DNA from: Marchantia polymorpha subsp. ruderalis
Taxonomy: Eukaryota; Streptophyta; Marchantiopsida; Marchantiales; Marchantiaceae
Direction: 5' to 3'
Length of the DNA stretch: 64,000 bases
Assembly (NCBI GenBank): GCA_037833965.1
Contig: AP031356.1
Location: forward strand, 2,874,501-2,938,500
Of the stretch, positions 9,359 through 17,828 are shown piece by piece. Under the pieces are notes generated by a model that was given only the letters and a program-made list of their open reading frames with translations, ran no database searches and had not been told where the DNA came from. Position numbers and translations under genes: made by a program. Numbering within the stretch: the first letter of the stretch is position 1; every line of letters begins with the position of its first letter.

Positions 9359-12193
9359 ACTGTGGGACTGGGAAGGAGTGAGACGAGTCACACTGAGGGC
9401 ATTGTCGACCCTAGTGACTGTCACGAAGTACAACTCAGTCCCGGCAAGTGCTTGAAGGTATCAAGCGCAGTGAGAGGAGACGAGCTAAGGAAAGTACAGG
9501 CCTTCCTTAGCCATTATGTCGACGTTTTCGCCTGGAAGATCGAAGACATGAAGGGGATACCCGCACGGTATGGGGAACACCGTATCGATTTACTGGACGA
9601 CTCAGTACCCATACGACAGCGCCAGTATCGCCTCAACCCAAAGTACTCCTTGCTAGTGAAAGAGGAGATAGATAAGTACTTGAGCGCTGGTATTATTTAC
9701 CCTGTGCTCAGCAGTGAGTGGGTGTCGCCGATTGTTATCGTACCCAAGAAGTTGACGGGTAAGATACGAGTGTGTCAGGATTTCCGGAAGTTGAATGCAG
9801 CAACACGCAAGGATCATCACCCGTTACCATTCACGGATGCCATTCTAGACCATGTTGCCGGACATGAATGTTATAGCTTCCTGGATGGGTTCTCAGGTTA
9901 CAATCAGGTGTCTATCCGTGAACAGGACAAGGATAAAACTACGTTCACAACCGACTGGGGAACTTACGCATACCACAAGATGCCCTTCGGTCTGTGCAAC
10001 GCGCCTGCCACCTTTCAACGGATGATGACCAATATCTTTCAGGAACAACTGAGGAAGTTCCTGGAGATATTCATAGATGACTTCTGTGTCTTTGGGAAGC
10101 GGTCTGAACACCTAAGTCACTTGAAGCAGACCTTCGATAAATGTAGAGAGAGCAGTTTATCACTGCATCCCGAGAAGTGCTTTTTCTTTATGACTAGTGG
10201 GATCTTGTTGGGTCATCGGGTCTCGGCAGACGGCATTGCGGTGGACATCGAGAAGGTCAAGGTTATACTCGAGCTTGAGCCACCCACGAATCTAAGGGAG
10301 CTGCGAGCATTCCTGGGTCATGTGGGCTACTACCGAAGATTTATACACATGTATGCAATACTGGCGGCGGACCTGACCAAGTTGTTGAAGAAGGACGAGC
10401 CTTATGCTTGGGGTGCGAACCAGCAGTCAGCATTTGAGGCTCTAAAAGCAAAACTCACGACTGCTCCCGTACTAAGGAGTCCAGACTGGAATCGACCATT
10501 CCATGTTTACGTTGACACCTCGGCATTCGCCATCGGTGTAGTACTGAGTCAAAAGGATGACAACAAAAAGGACTACCCGATCTACTTCGCGAGCCGACAG
10601 CTGTCTCTAGCAGAGCGGAAGTACACCACAACGGAGAGAGAAGCGTTGGGGATGGTTTACTCCTGTAAAAAGTTCCGTCACTACCTAATCTGCTACGAGT
10701 TTGTGTTCCATGTGGACCACTACGCATTGCAACACCTAGTCAAGAAAGCCGACCTATCCGGTCGAATCGCCAGGTGGGTGTTGTTACTACAAGAGTTCAC
10801 CTACACAGTGCAGACCAGAAAAGGGGTGCACCACGAAAATGCGGATTACTTGTCCCGATTATGGACCCAGCCGACAGAGGAGGAATTGGTGGACGATTTT
10901 CCAGATGAAGAGTTATTTCAGTTGTCTGCAGGACATGAGTCCCGCTATGCCGACCTGTATCGATATCTGCTAACCCTCCAGTGCCCCGAAGGCATGGATT
11001 TGGAACAGCGAACTGTCTTTATTCATAAGGCAGGCCCGTACCAACTCCAGCAGGGGGTTTTGTTTAAGAAGATGGCAGATGAGCGCTTATGCAGGTGCCT
11101 GGAGGAAACAGAGGTACCAAGAATAGTGAGTGCGATGCATACTGAGGAGGCGGGTGGACACTATGCCACCAGGAACACGGTCACAAAGATCCTAAATGCG
11201 GGTTATTGGTGGCCGACCATGTTTAAGGATGTTCTCGATTACATCCGCAAGTGCGACAGTTGCCAGAGGACGGGGAGACCGACGCCTACAACACGCTGGC
11301 CCCTGACTCCCATCATGCCTCTAGCACCTTTCGAAAAGTGGGGTATTGACTTTGTAGGGCCGATACAACCAGTGACTAGAAGTACACGAAGGCGCTACAT
11401 TCTGGTAGCAACGGACTACGCCACCAAAATGGTAGAGGCCAGAGCCACCAGAAGGGATGATGCTGCCACAGTGGCAGCATTCTTGTTTGAGTCGATCATC
11501 ACACGCTACGGATGTCCCTTAGAGCTGGTCAGCGACCGGGGCACGCATTTTCTGAATCAGATCATCGAAGATCTGACACGGTATTTCCACATCAAGCACC
11601 GGAAGACTACTCCCTACAATCCCAAGGCAAATGGACTGACGGAGAAGTCCAATGGTCTGCTGTGTAAAATACTACTCAAGGTCACGGTGAATCACGCTCA
11701 CGACTGGGATACGAAGCTAGCAGCCGCTCTATGGGCGTACCGCACAGCTGAGAAGATCACGACCAAACAGACACCATACTTTCTGGTGTATGGGCAACAC
11801 CCGATCCTCCCGATCGAATTTGAAGTACCCACCCAACGAACGTTGGATTTGCAGAGGATGGGCGCAGAGGAGAGTCAGCTCTACAGGTTACAGGAAGTCA
11901 CGCTGCTGGATGAGAGGAGAAGAGACGCCGAAGATCGCACCAGGAAAATCCAGCTCCGCCGAAAGGAGAGATACGATAAAAAGATCAAACCGGTACTCCT
12001 GCAGGCGGGTGATTTGGCATTGCTCTACGACAGCAGGCATGCCAGATTCCCAGGCAAACTGCACCTAAGGTGGATGGGACCTTACAGGGTTGTCGAAGTC
12101 TTCCCGAATGGATCCATCCAACTTGCGGACCTGGCCGGCGATTTGTTAGGCACCCGAGTGAACGGGTGGCGGTTGAAGAAATACCACATGTGA
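9353..12193 (+). CDS. pol: E4 pol: reverse transcriptase, RNase H, integrase
   Basis: It is expressed as a readthrough extension of gag. Numbering from the GTG codon at 9362: RT has an Asp at 175 (LDGFSGY), MPFGLCNAPATF, and the catalytic FIDD at 237-240. RNase H acidic residues are D385, E427, D452 and D495. The integrase zinc module has H593, H600, C631 and C634. The catalytic triad is D663, D725 and E761 with 35 residues between the last two (DD35E). A GPY module (906-908) ends the protein with RVNGWRLKKYHM and there is no chromodomain. The frame is uninterrupted, so the domain set is complete. The stop TGA at 12191 lies 24 bases before the polypurine tract. Confidence 0.93.
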   Translation, partial: QLTVGLGRSETSHTEGIVDPSDCHEVQLSPGKCLKVSSAVRGDELRKVQAFLSHYVDVFAWKIEDMKGIPARYGEHRIDLLDDSVPIRQRQYRLNPKYSLLVKEEIDKYLSAGIIYPVLSSEWVSPIVIVPKKLTGKIRVCQDFRKLNAATRKDHHPLPFTDAILDHVAGHECYSFLDGFSGYNQVSIREQDKDKTTFTTDWGTYAYHKMPFGLCNAPATFQRMMTNIFQEQLRKFLEIFIDDFCVFGKRSEHLSHLKQTFDKCRESSLSLHPEKCFFFMTSGILLGHRVSADGIAVDIEKVKVILELEPPTNLRELRAFLGHVGYYRRFIHMYAILAADLTKLLKKDEPYAWGANQQSAFEALKAKLTTAPVLRSPDWNRPFHVYVDTSAFAIGVVLSQKDDNKKDYPIYFASRQLSLAERKYTTTEREALGMVYSCKKFRHYLICYEFVFHVDHYALQHLVKKADLSGRIARWVLLLQEFTYTVQTRKGVHHENADYLSRLWTQPTEEELVDDFPDEELFQLSAGHESRYADLYRYLLTLQCPEGMDLEQRTVFIHKAGPYQLQQGVLFKKMADERLCRCLEETEVPRIVSAMHTEEAGGHYATRNTVTKILNAGYWWPTMFKDVLDYIRKCDSCQRTGRPTPTTRWPLTPIMPLAPFEKWGIDFVGPIQPVTRSTRRRYILVATDYATKMVEARATRRDDAATVAAFLFESIITRYGCPLELVSDRGTHFLNQIIEDLTRYFHIKHRKTTPYNPKANGLTEKSNGLLCKILLKVTVNHAHDWDTKLAAALWAYRTAEKITTKQTPYFLVYGQHPILPIEFEVPTQRTLDLQRMGAEESQLYRLQEVTLLDERRRDAEDRTRKIQLRRKERYDKKIKPVLLQAGDLALLYDSRHARFPGKLHLRWMGPYRVVEVFPNGSIQLADLAGDLLGTRVNGWRLKKYHM

Positions 12194-12217
12194 GTGTTCG
12201 CGTGGGCGCTCACAATT

Positions 12218-12230
12218 GAGGAGGGGGGCA
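12218..12230 (+). other. E4 polypurine tract
   Basis: GAGGAGGGGGGCA directly abuts the 3' LTR start TGTGGTACC. It is the primer for plus-strand DNA synthesis. The same tract abuts the 3' LTRs of E2 and E3. Confidence 0.9.
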
Positions 12231-12739
12231 TGTGGTACCCCACTTTTGGCAATTTTGAGGAAATTAAAACATTTTTGAAAAAAACTGTACCCTGGCAGCA
12301 TTGTAAATAGCCTTCGGTACATCAAAACAGAGTGAATCCGGAAGATCGCGGGGATTCTCGAGGGATCTTGTAGAATCTGGGATTTGGGGTGCCGCAGTAA
12401 GGACAGGCACCACCCTCCCTGCGAGCTCCGCAGTTAGGATCTCTACGGCGCAAGGCGCAAAACCCGCCTTCGGAGGTTGCGTCCGCGGCTGTAGGGAAGC
12501 CCCCGTAATTAGGTCAACCCTTGGGCGCCTTGACCAAGTTAGGGTCCCGTTGGAAAGAGCTCGACGCGCTGATTCTAACGAGCCCAAGAACGCTTGGAAC
12601 GGACGAGGACTTAGGGAGTTATCGCTACTGGAAGAAACGGAGGCGGTCGCCTACGGCGGAAGGAGTTCGCCACCGGCGCGAATTCCGCCTACGCGGAAGG
12701 GGGATTCAAGTTTTGTCCTATGCACGGACGAAGGCGTGC

Positions 12740-13191
12740 GCCTGTGCACAGGCGAAGTAGGGTTAGGGAAGGCGCGAAGTCCGCCTACGCACAGGCGTGC
12801 GCCTGTGCACAGGCACTTCGGCGTCGGCGGAAAATCCGCCTTGGGCCCTAGAAATGCGCCTTGTGAGGTAGAAAGTGTACGGCGCCTTCCGCGCCAGCGC
12901 AGCGCCGCGTACGTCGGAAGAGCCGCCAGAGTAATCCAACAGGTACGGACCGTGCGGACGGCACGGGTGGATGCGCTCTTGGACGGACGGAGTTGCGGCG
13001 GCGGAAGCGCCGACGGAGAGACAAGGAACGGACAGACTGGACGGAGACGGCTGACCACGGTCAACGCCTTCCGCGCCAGCGCAGCGCCGCGGACGGAATT
13101 CGCCTGCGCACAGGCGAACGCCTGTGCACAGGAGGATGTTCAAGTTCCGCGCCGGCGGAGAATCCGCCGAGGCCCCTGCCTGCGCACAGGC
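12740..13191 (+). repeat. Dispersed 14-bp palindromes in the family B U3 leader
   Basis: The perfect palindrome GCCTGTGCACAGGC occurs at 12740-12753 and 12801-12814. The one-base variant GCCTGCGCACAGGC is at 13102-13115 and 13178-13191, and a 13/14 match is at 13120-13133. The same unit recurs in the ORF at 14903-14916 and 14981-14994, where it encodes a repeated Pro-Val-His-Arg. Other short inverted GC motifs fill the gaps. S1 and S2 share them. Their role is unknown; protein-binding sites or hairpins are possible. Confidence 0.8.
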
Positions 13192-13730
13192 AGGAGTTGA
13201 ATTTTTGTCCGACATGCAGACACACGCGTCAAGGCAGAAGGAGATTGGCCGAGGGGCGGTACGAACAAGTGTACCGCGCAAGGCGGAAAACTCGCCTTCG
13301 GCGCTACGCCCCCATGTCCACAGGGTGACACGCTCGCGGAGTTCAAATCCGCCAATTCGAGCGTGAGAGTTTAATCGACGACGGCGGAGCGTGAAGCCGC
13401 GCGTGAGAGCGAAGACCGTTCCAGCGTACAGCCGGCGCGGCCATCAAGTGAGACGTTCTTCACGACCAAGAGCCGACCATGACCTTCGACCGGGCGGCGG
13501 AGAACGTCCCATTCTTGAATTCGCGATTCCAATCTCTTGTGCGCGCTGCGCGCATCCATCTGCTGGCTGCGGACCATTCTCGACGTCGTCACAGAGGAGA
13601 TTTCTTGTTGATTGAGGGAGAAGTGAGTGCGCGTGATTTGGAATTGAGAGCGATTAGAGTTTGCCGAGAGAGAAAGAAACGCGGACAGTGCGGAAGTAGA
13701 ATGAGCGGGCGAGCGAACCCCAGGAACGCA

Positions 13731-16631
13731 ATGACGAGACCGAGCAGATTGCGGATGGTGCCACTTCGCCTGCCGCAGAACGGGCTGCGCGCTTTCGAAG
13801 AGCGCTTAATAGCAAGAAAGCTCGATTTCTTGCTATGGGGATGGAATTACATCTGCGCGAATATGGTGCGCGAGTGGCTAGAGCCACAGGGACCACCCTC
13901 GCGCGGATTGCGTCCGCATGTTGACCGGTGGACAGTCCAAGATTGGGCGCAGGCGTTGGGAAGATGTGCTGGCATGCCAGGGCATCTCCTTTTCGACAGT
14001 GAGAGCATCAAGGTGACCAAGCAAGAAGAGGCGCAATTTGTGGAGCTGTTCAAGACCGGGAGGTCTACCAAGAATGGGTACAGGACCCGTGATTACAAGG
14101 ATCGATTTCGCCGGACTCTGTCCGCGGCGCTGATGCAATTACTGCAGCCGCACCGCGCCTGCTACATCACATTGTGGCAGGTCTCTTTTGTGGAGTGCGT
14201 CATCGAGGGAACTCCAATTCACTGGGCGAGCATCCTGCACAGGGTGATGCGACAGCACGCGTTTGAGGAGAAGGGGGGAACTCTAAACCATCTTTCTCCT
14301 TTCCTCATCAATTTTTATCGACAGCGGAATTGTTTGACAACGGCGGAGCTTGAACATTTTCCGCCATTGTCCATCGACCATCCCGGGAAGTATGTGCGGG
14401 AGAACGAGGTCGACACTGATGCGGAGGAGTCACCGACTTCTACCCCATCAAGACGGAGGGATGAAGGGAGACACACTCCTGCAGCGCGAGTGCCGCGGAA
14501 GCGGCGATGGAGGGAAGAGTCCGAAGAGGAGCAGCATCAAGAACCCTCTGCTCCCATTCGACCGCGGCCGCTGTGCGAGCCATACAGTCGGCCGAAGCAG
14601 AAGGCACGCAGACTGGTGTTACCAGCTGACAGTGCAGACACGGCGACGATTGCGACGGAGATAGGAAGTGCGTCGCCAGAAAGGCGAGAGGAAGCGCGGA
14701 CGACCCAAGGAACAACGGGCCACGCTGCAACCTCGTCGGGAGAGAGGCCGCCTACGGGCCAAGGGCCTCCGGAGTTACCACGTGCGATGCGGACAGATGT
14801 TCCGTTTGCGCACAGGCGAACCTCCGCGGACGGACGAGCCTCCGCGGACCGGCGAACACAAGTGGACGTGGATCTACGCTTACGCGTGGGAAGGAGCAGT
14901 CCGCCTGTGCACAGGCGCTCACCTGTGCACAGTTCGCCTGTGCACAGGTCGCCTGTGCACAGGACACCTCCACACGTGCCGCCTGTGCACAGGCAAGACT
15001 CACCCCCGTTCCAACGCAGGAAGGGGAAGGAGCCGGCGGAAGAACCGCCTACGAGACACCGGCCCTCGGGGCCAGACCCTCCGGCGCACCACGCGCCGCA
15101 ATTTGCGCCTTCGGCGCCAGGGCCTTCGAGCCGAGGAGATACGAGCAGAGAGCGTGCGGAGGCCGCACCATCGGCGGGAAGTCCGCCGATAGATGCGCCT
15201 TCGGCGGTAGGGCCTATAGGCCAAGGAACATCGGGCGTGCGGCCCCCGGCCATGTCGCCTTCGGCGATAGATGTCCGCGGCGCTACGCCTGCGACGGACA
15301 AGGCGCCGGCAAATGCGCCTGCGCACGGGCCGGGCACAGCCCCCACGGACCGATCGAGGGAGCAGCAGACGGAGGAGCGGAGTGACTGTCCGCGGGATGA
15401 AATCTCGATACGCGATGCGCAATCCAACCCCGCGCAGCCACCCTCCGCTCAATCGCCTTCGGCGACGGACGACGGCGACAGAGAGAATGCGGTAGGCAAT
15501 CAACCAGCGAGCGACGGGGATGCCGCTCGGATACATTCGCCTTCCGCCTTAGACATTTTGGCGACGAGCAGCGAGGCTGCAGCCGTGCCTTCGCAGGCAG
15601 CACACGTCGAGGACGTGCAGCCCCACTCGGGGCAGTTGCCGACACAATCAATGGCGACTGAAATTCTCCACTCGGATGATGACGACGGAGGCTCCACGGA
15701 AGAAATGTCAGGAGCAGAAGACACCGAGGAGGAGGAGGAGGAAATAGTTGGAGCGCCGGCGGCGGCGCTCTCTGAGCAGGTGATTCCGTTGCTGCGGTAC
15801 TTGGATCGCAAGGTCGATAAATACGCCGACCCACTCCAGCCGGGATCTTACATCGAATTAGTGCGCAGGCGGACTCGCACTAAAGTCCACACCAGCAAGC
15901 TATTAGCTAGAGTAGACCAGGAGTTGAGGGACTTGAAGGAGAAGCATGAGTGCTTGTGGGGTCAGTACAAGCTTAATCAGAAATTCTACAAGCACTCCGA
16001 GAAGATGAAGGATGAGAAACTGGGCGAGCTCACCAAGGAGCAGGTGAAGGTCAAGGAAGCGCTCGATTCTGAGCAGGCCCAGAATTGGATTTTGTCAGAG
16101 GAGCTCGTGCGACAGACGCGGTTGTTGGAACAATGTCAGCTCGCACGGCAGGCGGATGAAGAATTAATCCGCAGTTTGCAGTCAGAGTGTGGCGAATTGA
16201 GAGCGCAACGTGCTGAAGCCGAATCGCAATTAGTGACCATTGAAGAGGATCGCAGGAAGGAGGCGGATCGCACGAAGGTGGAGACGGCGAGGCGAGTCGC
16301 CCACTGTCTCAAGGGCTACGCCCACTGGGAAGTGAAGGCGCAGGAGAAACTCACACTGCGTGAGTTTGAATTGCGCGCAGCCGGGTTGTTGTCAGGCGAC
16401 AGTAGGAGTCGGCGGAAGGTAGCGAAGAAGCTCGAGGCCTTTCTGTCGAAGGCACAGGATACCATGTCCGCCCTCGAGGGGGAGGTGTCCGCGGCGTTGC
16501 AGCGGTTGGGACTGCGTAGTCGAGCGGAAGAGTGGCAGGGTAGGGAGTTAGTGCGCGGCAGTCGGCCGCGTAGGAGACGTAGTACAGGTTCCGCGGAGTG
16601 TAGTGTAGCGTGGTTCCGTGCAGGCGTGTAG
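13731..16631 (+). CDS. E4 LTR-encoded protein (U3 ORF, 966 aa, unknown function)
   Basis: This is the family B counterpart of the family A LTR protein. The frame is open from 13479. I chose the Met at 13731 (MTRPSRLRM) because the host remnant at 24597 begins MARPRK and aligns from there; the Met at 13701 is an alternative. Residues about 15-215 are the conserved domain (LLWGWNYI, WAQALGRCAG, RTRDYKDRFR, WQVSFVE, IHWAS, NHLSPFLI). Residues about 220-675 are a low-complexity linker with PVHR repeats. Residues about 679-933 are a coiled coil, then a basic RRRRSTGSAECS tail. The ends of the protein are conserved with family A and the linker is not, which suggests selection on both end domains. 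No known catalytic motif or membrane segment is seen. Confidence 0.8.
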   Translation: MTRPSRLRMVPLRLPQNGLRAFEERLIARKLDFLLWGWNYICANMVREWLEPQGPPSRGLRPHVDRWTVQDWAQALGRCAGMPGHLLFDSESIKVTKQEEAQFVELFKTGRSTKNGYRTRDYKDRFRRTLSAALMQLLQPHRACYITLWQVSFVECVIEGTPIHWASILHRVMRQHAFEEKGGTLNHLSPFLINFYRQRNCLTTAELEHFPPLSIDHPGKYVRENEVDTDAEESPTSTPSRRRDEGRHTPAARVPRKRRWREESEEEQHQEPSAPIRPRPLCEPYSRPKQKARRLVLPADSADTATIATEIGSASPERREEARTTQGTTGHAATSSGERPPTGQGPPELPRAMRTDVPFAHRRTSADGRASADRRTQVDVDLRLRVGRSSPPVHRRSPVHSSPVHRSPVHRTPPHVPPVHRQDSPPFQRRKGKEPAEEPPTRHRPSGPDPPAHHAPQFAPSAPGPSSRGDTSRERAEAAPSAGSPPIDAPSAVGPIGQGTSGVRPPAMSPSAIDVRGATPATDKAPANAPAHGPGTAPTDRSREQQTEERSDCPRDEISIRDAQSNPAQPPSAQSPSATDDGDRENAVGNQPASDGDAARIHSPSALDILATSSEAAAVPSQAAHVEDVQPHSGQLPTQSMATEILHSDDDDGGSTEEMSGAEDTEEEEEEIVGAPAAALSEQVIPLLRYLDRKVDKYADPLQPGSYIELVRRRTRTKVHTSKLLARVDQELRDLKEKHECLWGQYKLNQKFYKHSEKMKDEKLGELTKEQVKVKEALDSEQAQNWILSEELVRQTRLLEQCQLARQADEELIRSLQSECGELRAQRAEAESQLVTIEEDRRKEADRTKVETARRVAHCLKGYAHWEVKAQEKLTLREFELRAAGLLSGDSRSRRKVAKKLEAFLSKAQDTMSALEGEVSAALQRLGLRSRAEEWQGRELVRGSRPRRRRSTGSAECSVAWFRAGV

Positions 16632-16667
16632 CGTAGTGCAGTGTAGTGCTAGGTAGGACCTAGAAGG

Positions 16668-16676
16668 TATAAAATA
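16668..16676 (+). promoter_or_regulatory. E4 LTR TATA box
   Basis: TATAAAATA lies 37 bases after the LTR ORF stop, and a start site would be expected near 16698. It matches the position of the family A TATA box, so U3/R is here and the ORF lies in U3. In this 3' LTR it would drive readout into flanking DNA. Confidence 0.7.
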
Positions 16677-16679
16677 GTT

Positions 16680-16696
16680 CCAGGCGTTTTGCCTGG
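16680..16696 (+). other. Hairpin next to the LTR transcription start
   Basis: CCAGGC-GTTTT-GCCTGG forms a six-pair stem with a five-base loop. Family A has CAAGGC-GTTTT-GCCTTG at the same place: the second pair changes from C-G to A-T on both sides. S2 has one mismatch in the stem. Role unknown. Confidence 0.6.
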
Positions 16697-17080
16697 GGTT
16701 CTTTCCCATCAGAAGTGCAGATCAGGAACCCATTTCCTTTGCGTGTTTGTGTCCTTGAGTTCTGTCACCACGCACGAGGAGTTACAACTTAGCGTTCCGC
16801 ATTTTGTAGCTGAAGGCCTTCGGCCGAATGTTCAGAGCTAGTACATTGGTTAGAGACTTGAGTAGTTCGGATCTGCACCTGCAGGTGACTGCCGATGCTC
16901 AGAGCCAGTGACTAGTTAGATACTTGAACAGTTTCGCCCCTACACCTTCGAGTGTTTCTTTCTGATTGTACTCCTTGGGATTTTTCCCCTGAATGCCAAA
17001 GTGAAGTTTTGCTACTTCGTGTAAGCCTTGGTTGTAAATTCAGGTTACGCTGCAGCAGGTGCCTTGAGGGTAACCCCTGT

Positions 17081-17134
17081 AGTATTTCTGGGAATGACAA
17101 GTGCCTGAGAATTCAAACTCTTCAATAGACTGTT
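17081..17134 (+). repeat. 54-bp direct repeat in family B R/U5, copy 1 (copy 2 at 17490-17543)
   Basis: AGTATTTCTGGGAATGACA and the following AATTCAAACTCTTCAATAG recur about 409 bases downstream with a few substitutions. Family A LTRs carry only the distal copy. S1 and S2 have both. It is therefore a family B internal duplication. Confidence 0.75.
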
Positions 17135-17640
17135 GTTGCGTTACTGGAATGTTTCACAGTGAGTCCTTCAGTGTGGACCTGTGTTCTCTGCGCGTTTTGT
17201 GAGTTGAGAGTGTTGTTCACCGCGTAGGAGTGACTTCGATCCGAAGTAGGTAGTCCAAACCGGGTTTCCTACACTAGCAGCAAGCTAGTGGAAGCGTTGT
17301 AAAAGCCGGAGTTGGAAGTCACTGCCCGCAGCTTTGCCGAGTGTGCTCGTGAGAGACTTTCCCCCTGAAATCTTGAAGTAGAGGTCCTAACGGATCTCTG
17401 GGTTGTGTTTCTGTAGTTTCAGGTGTGTGTGTGTGTGTGTGTTACGCTGCACTGTGCGACCTCCGAGTGCGCTCCGAGTGGACACTTGCAGTATTTCTGG
17501 GAGTGACAGTCGCCTGAGAATTCAAACTCCTCAATAGTCTGTTAAAACGTGACACTTTGTACCCTGTGTGTTCCTCTGTCCCTGTGGGTTCGACCCTTCT
17601 ACCACTATATTGCAGTTTTAGCCTTTAGTGGGTTATTACA

Positions 17641-17828
17641 TGTGGGCGGAATCCGCGAGAAGGCTTGTGTCTCTCCTGCAGATACTCGCGCACCATCTCC
17701 GGACATGTCCAGTTCCACCCCCATAGGAGAAAATCGAGCTTCAGCCTCAGCAGCACATCTTGAAATGCGCGTAGACCGATCTGCGGCACCCTGAGTGGAG
17801 ACACTCGCAGCTGGGGAACCTTCGACAT
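17641..17828 (-). pseudogene. E5 LTR-encoded protein, first 62 codons only
   Basis: It starts at MSKVPQ (17828) and reads the start of the conserved N-terminal domain, as far as SRGFRPH. It is broken by the E4 insertion at 17641. Residues match the E1 and E3 proteins closely. Confidence 0.85.

Larger units (their letters stand above)
6539..17640 (+). mobile_element. E4: family B LTR retrotransposon, gag to 3' LTR (5' end lost to the window edge)
   Basis: In plus-strand order it holds gag-protease (6539-9352), pol (9353-12193), a polypurine tract (12218-12230) and a 5.41 kb 3' LTR (12231-17640). E1 interrupts it near the start of gag. Its own 5' LTR and primer site would lie left of E1, outside the window. 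Its right end abuts family A LTR sequence (E5) whose LTR ORF is cut at the junction, so E4 inserted into E5. The putative target repeat is TGTGG at 17641-17645, but only one side is visible. Confidence 0.93.
12231..17640 (+). repeat. E4 3' LTR (family B, 5410 bp, coding)
   Basis: It starts TGTGGTACCCCAC and ends GTGGGTTATTACA. Order: a 1.5 kb leader full of short palindromes, the LTR ORF (13731-16631), a TATA box (16668), a hairpin (16680-16696), then about 0.94 kb of R/U5 with a (GT)10 run at 17423-17442 and an internal 54-bp duplication. S1 and S2 are minus-strand copies of the same LTR. The outer ends match family A, but the leader and the linker coding region differ strongly. Confidence 0.95.

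Noticed and set aside
12100..12193. Chromodomain at the pol C-terminus
   Set aside because: Pol ends shortly after the GPY module with RVNGWRLKKYHM and no chromodomain-like sequence follows.
12740..14994. CRISPR-like array from the repeated 14-mers
   Set aside because: Spacing is irregular, units are palindromic, some are coding, and the context is a plant LTR.
14537..15427. Long antisense frames inside the LTR ORFs (for example 296 codons at 14537-15427)
   Set aside because: They mirror GC-rich repetitive linker codons on the other strand and are not conserved independently; treated as shadows.
13731..16631. LTR ORF as an envelope-like gene
   Set aside because: No signal peptide, transmembrane helix or Cys pattern; the C-terminus is a charged coiled coil with a basic tail.
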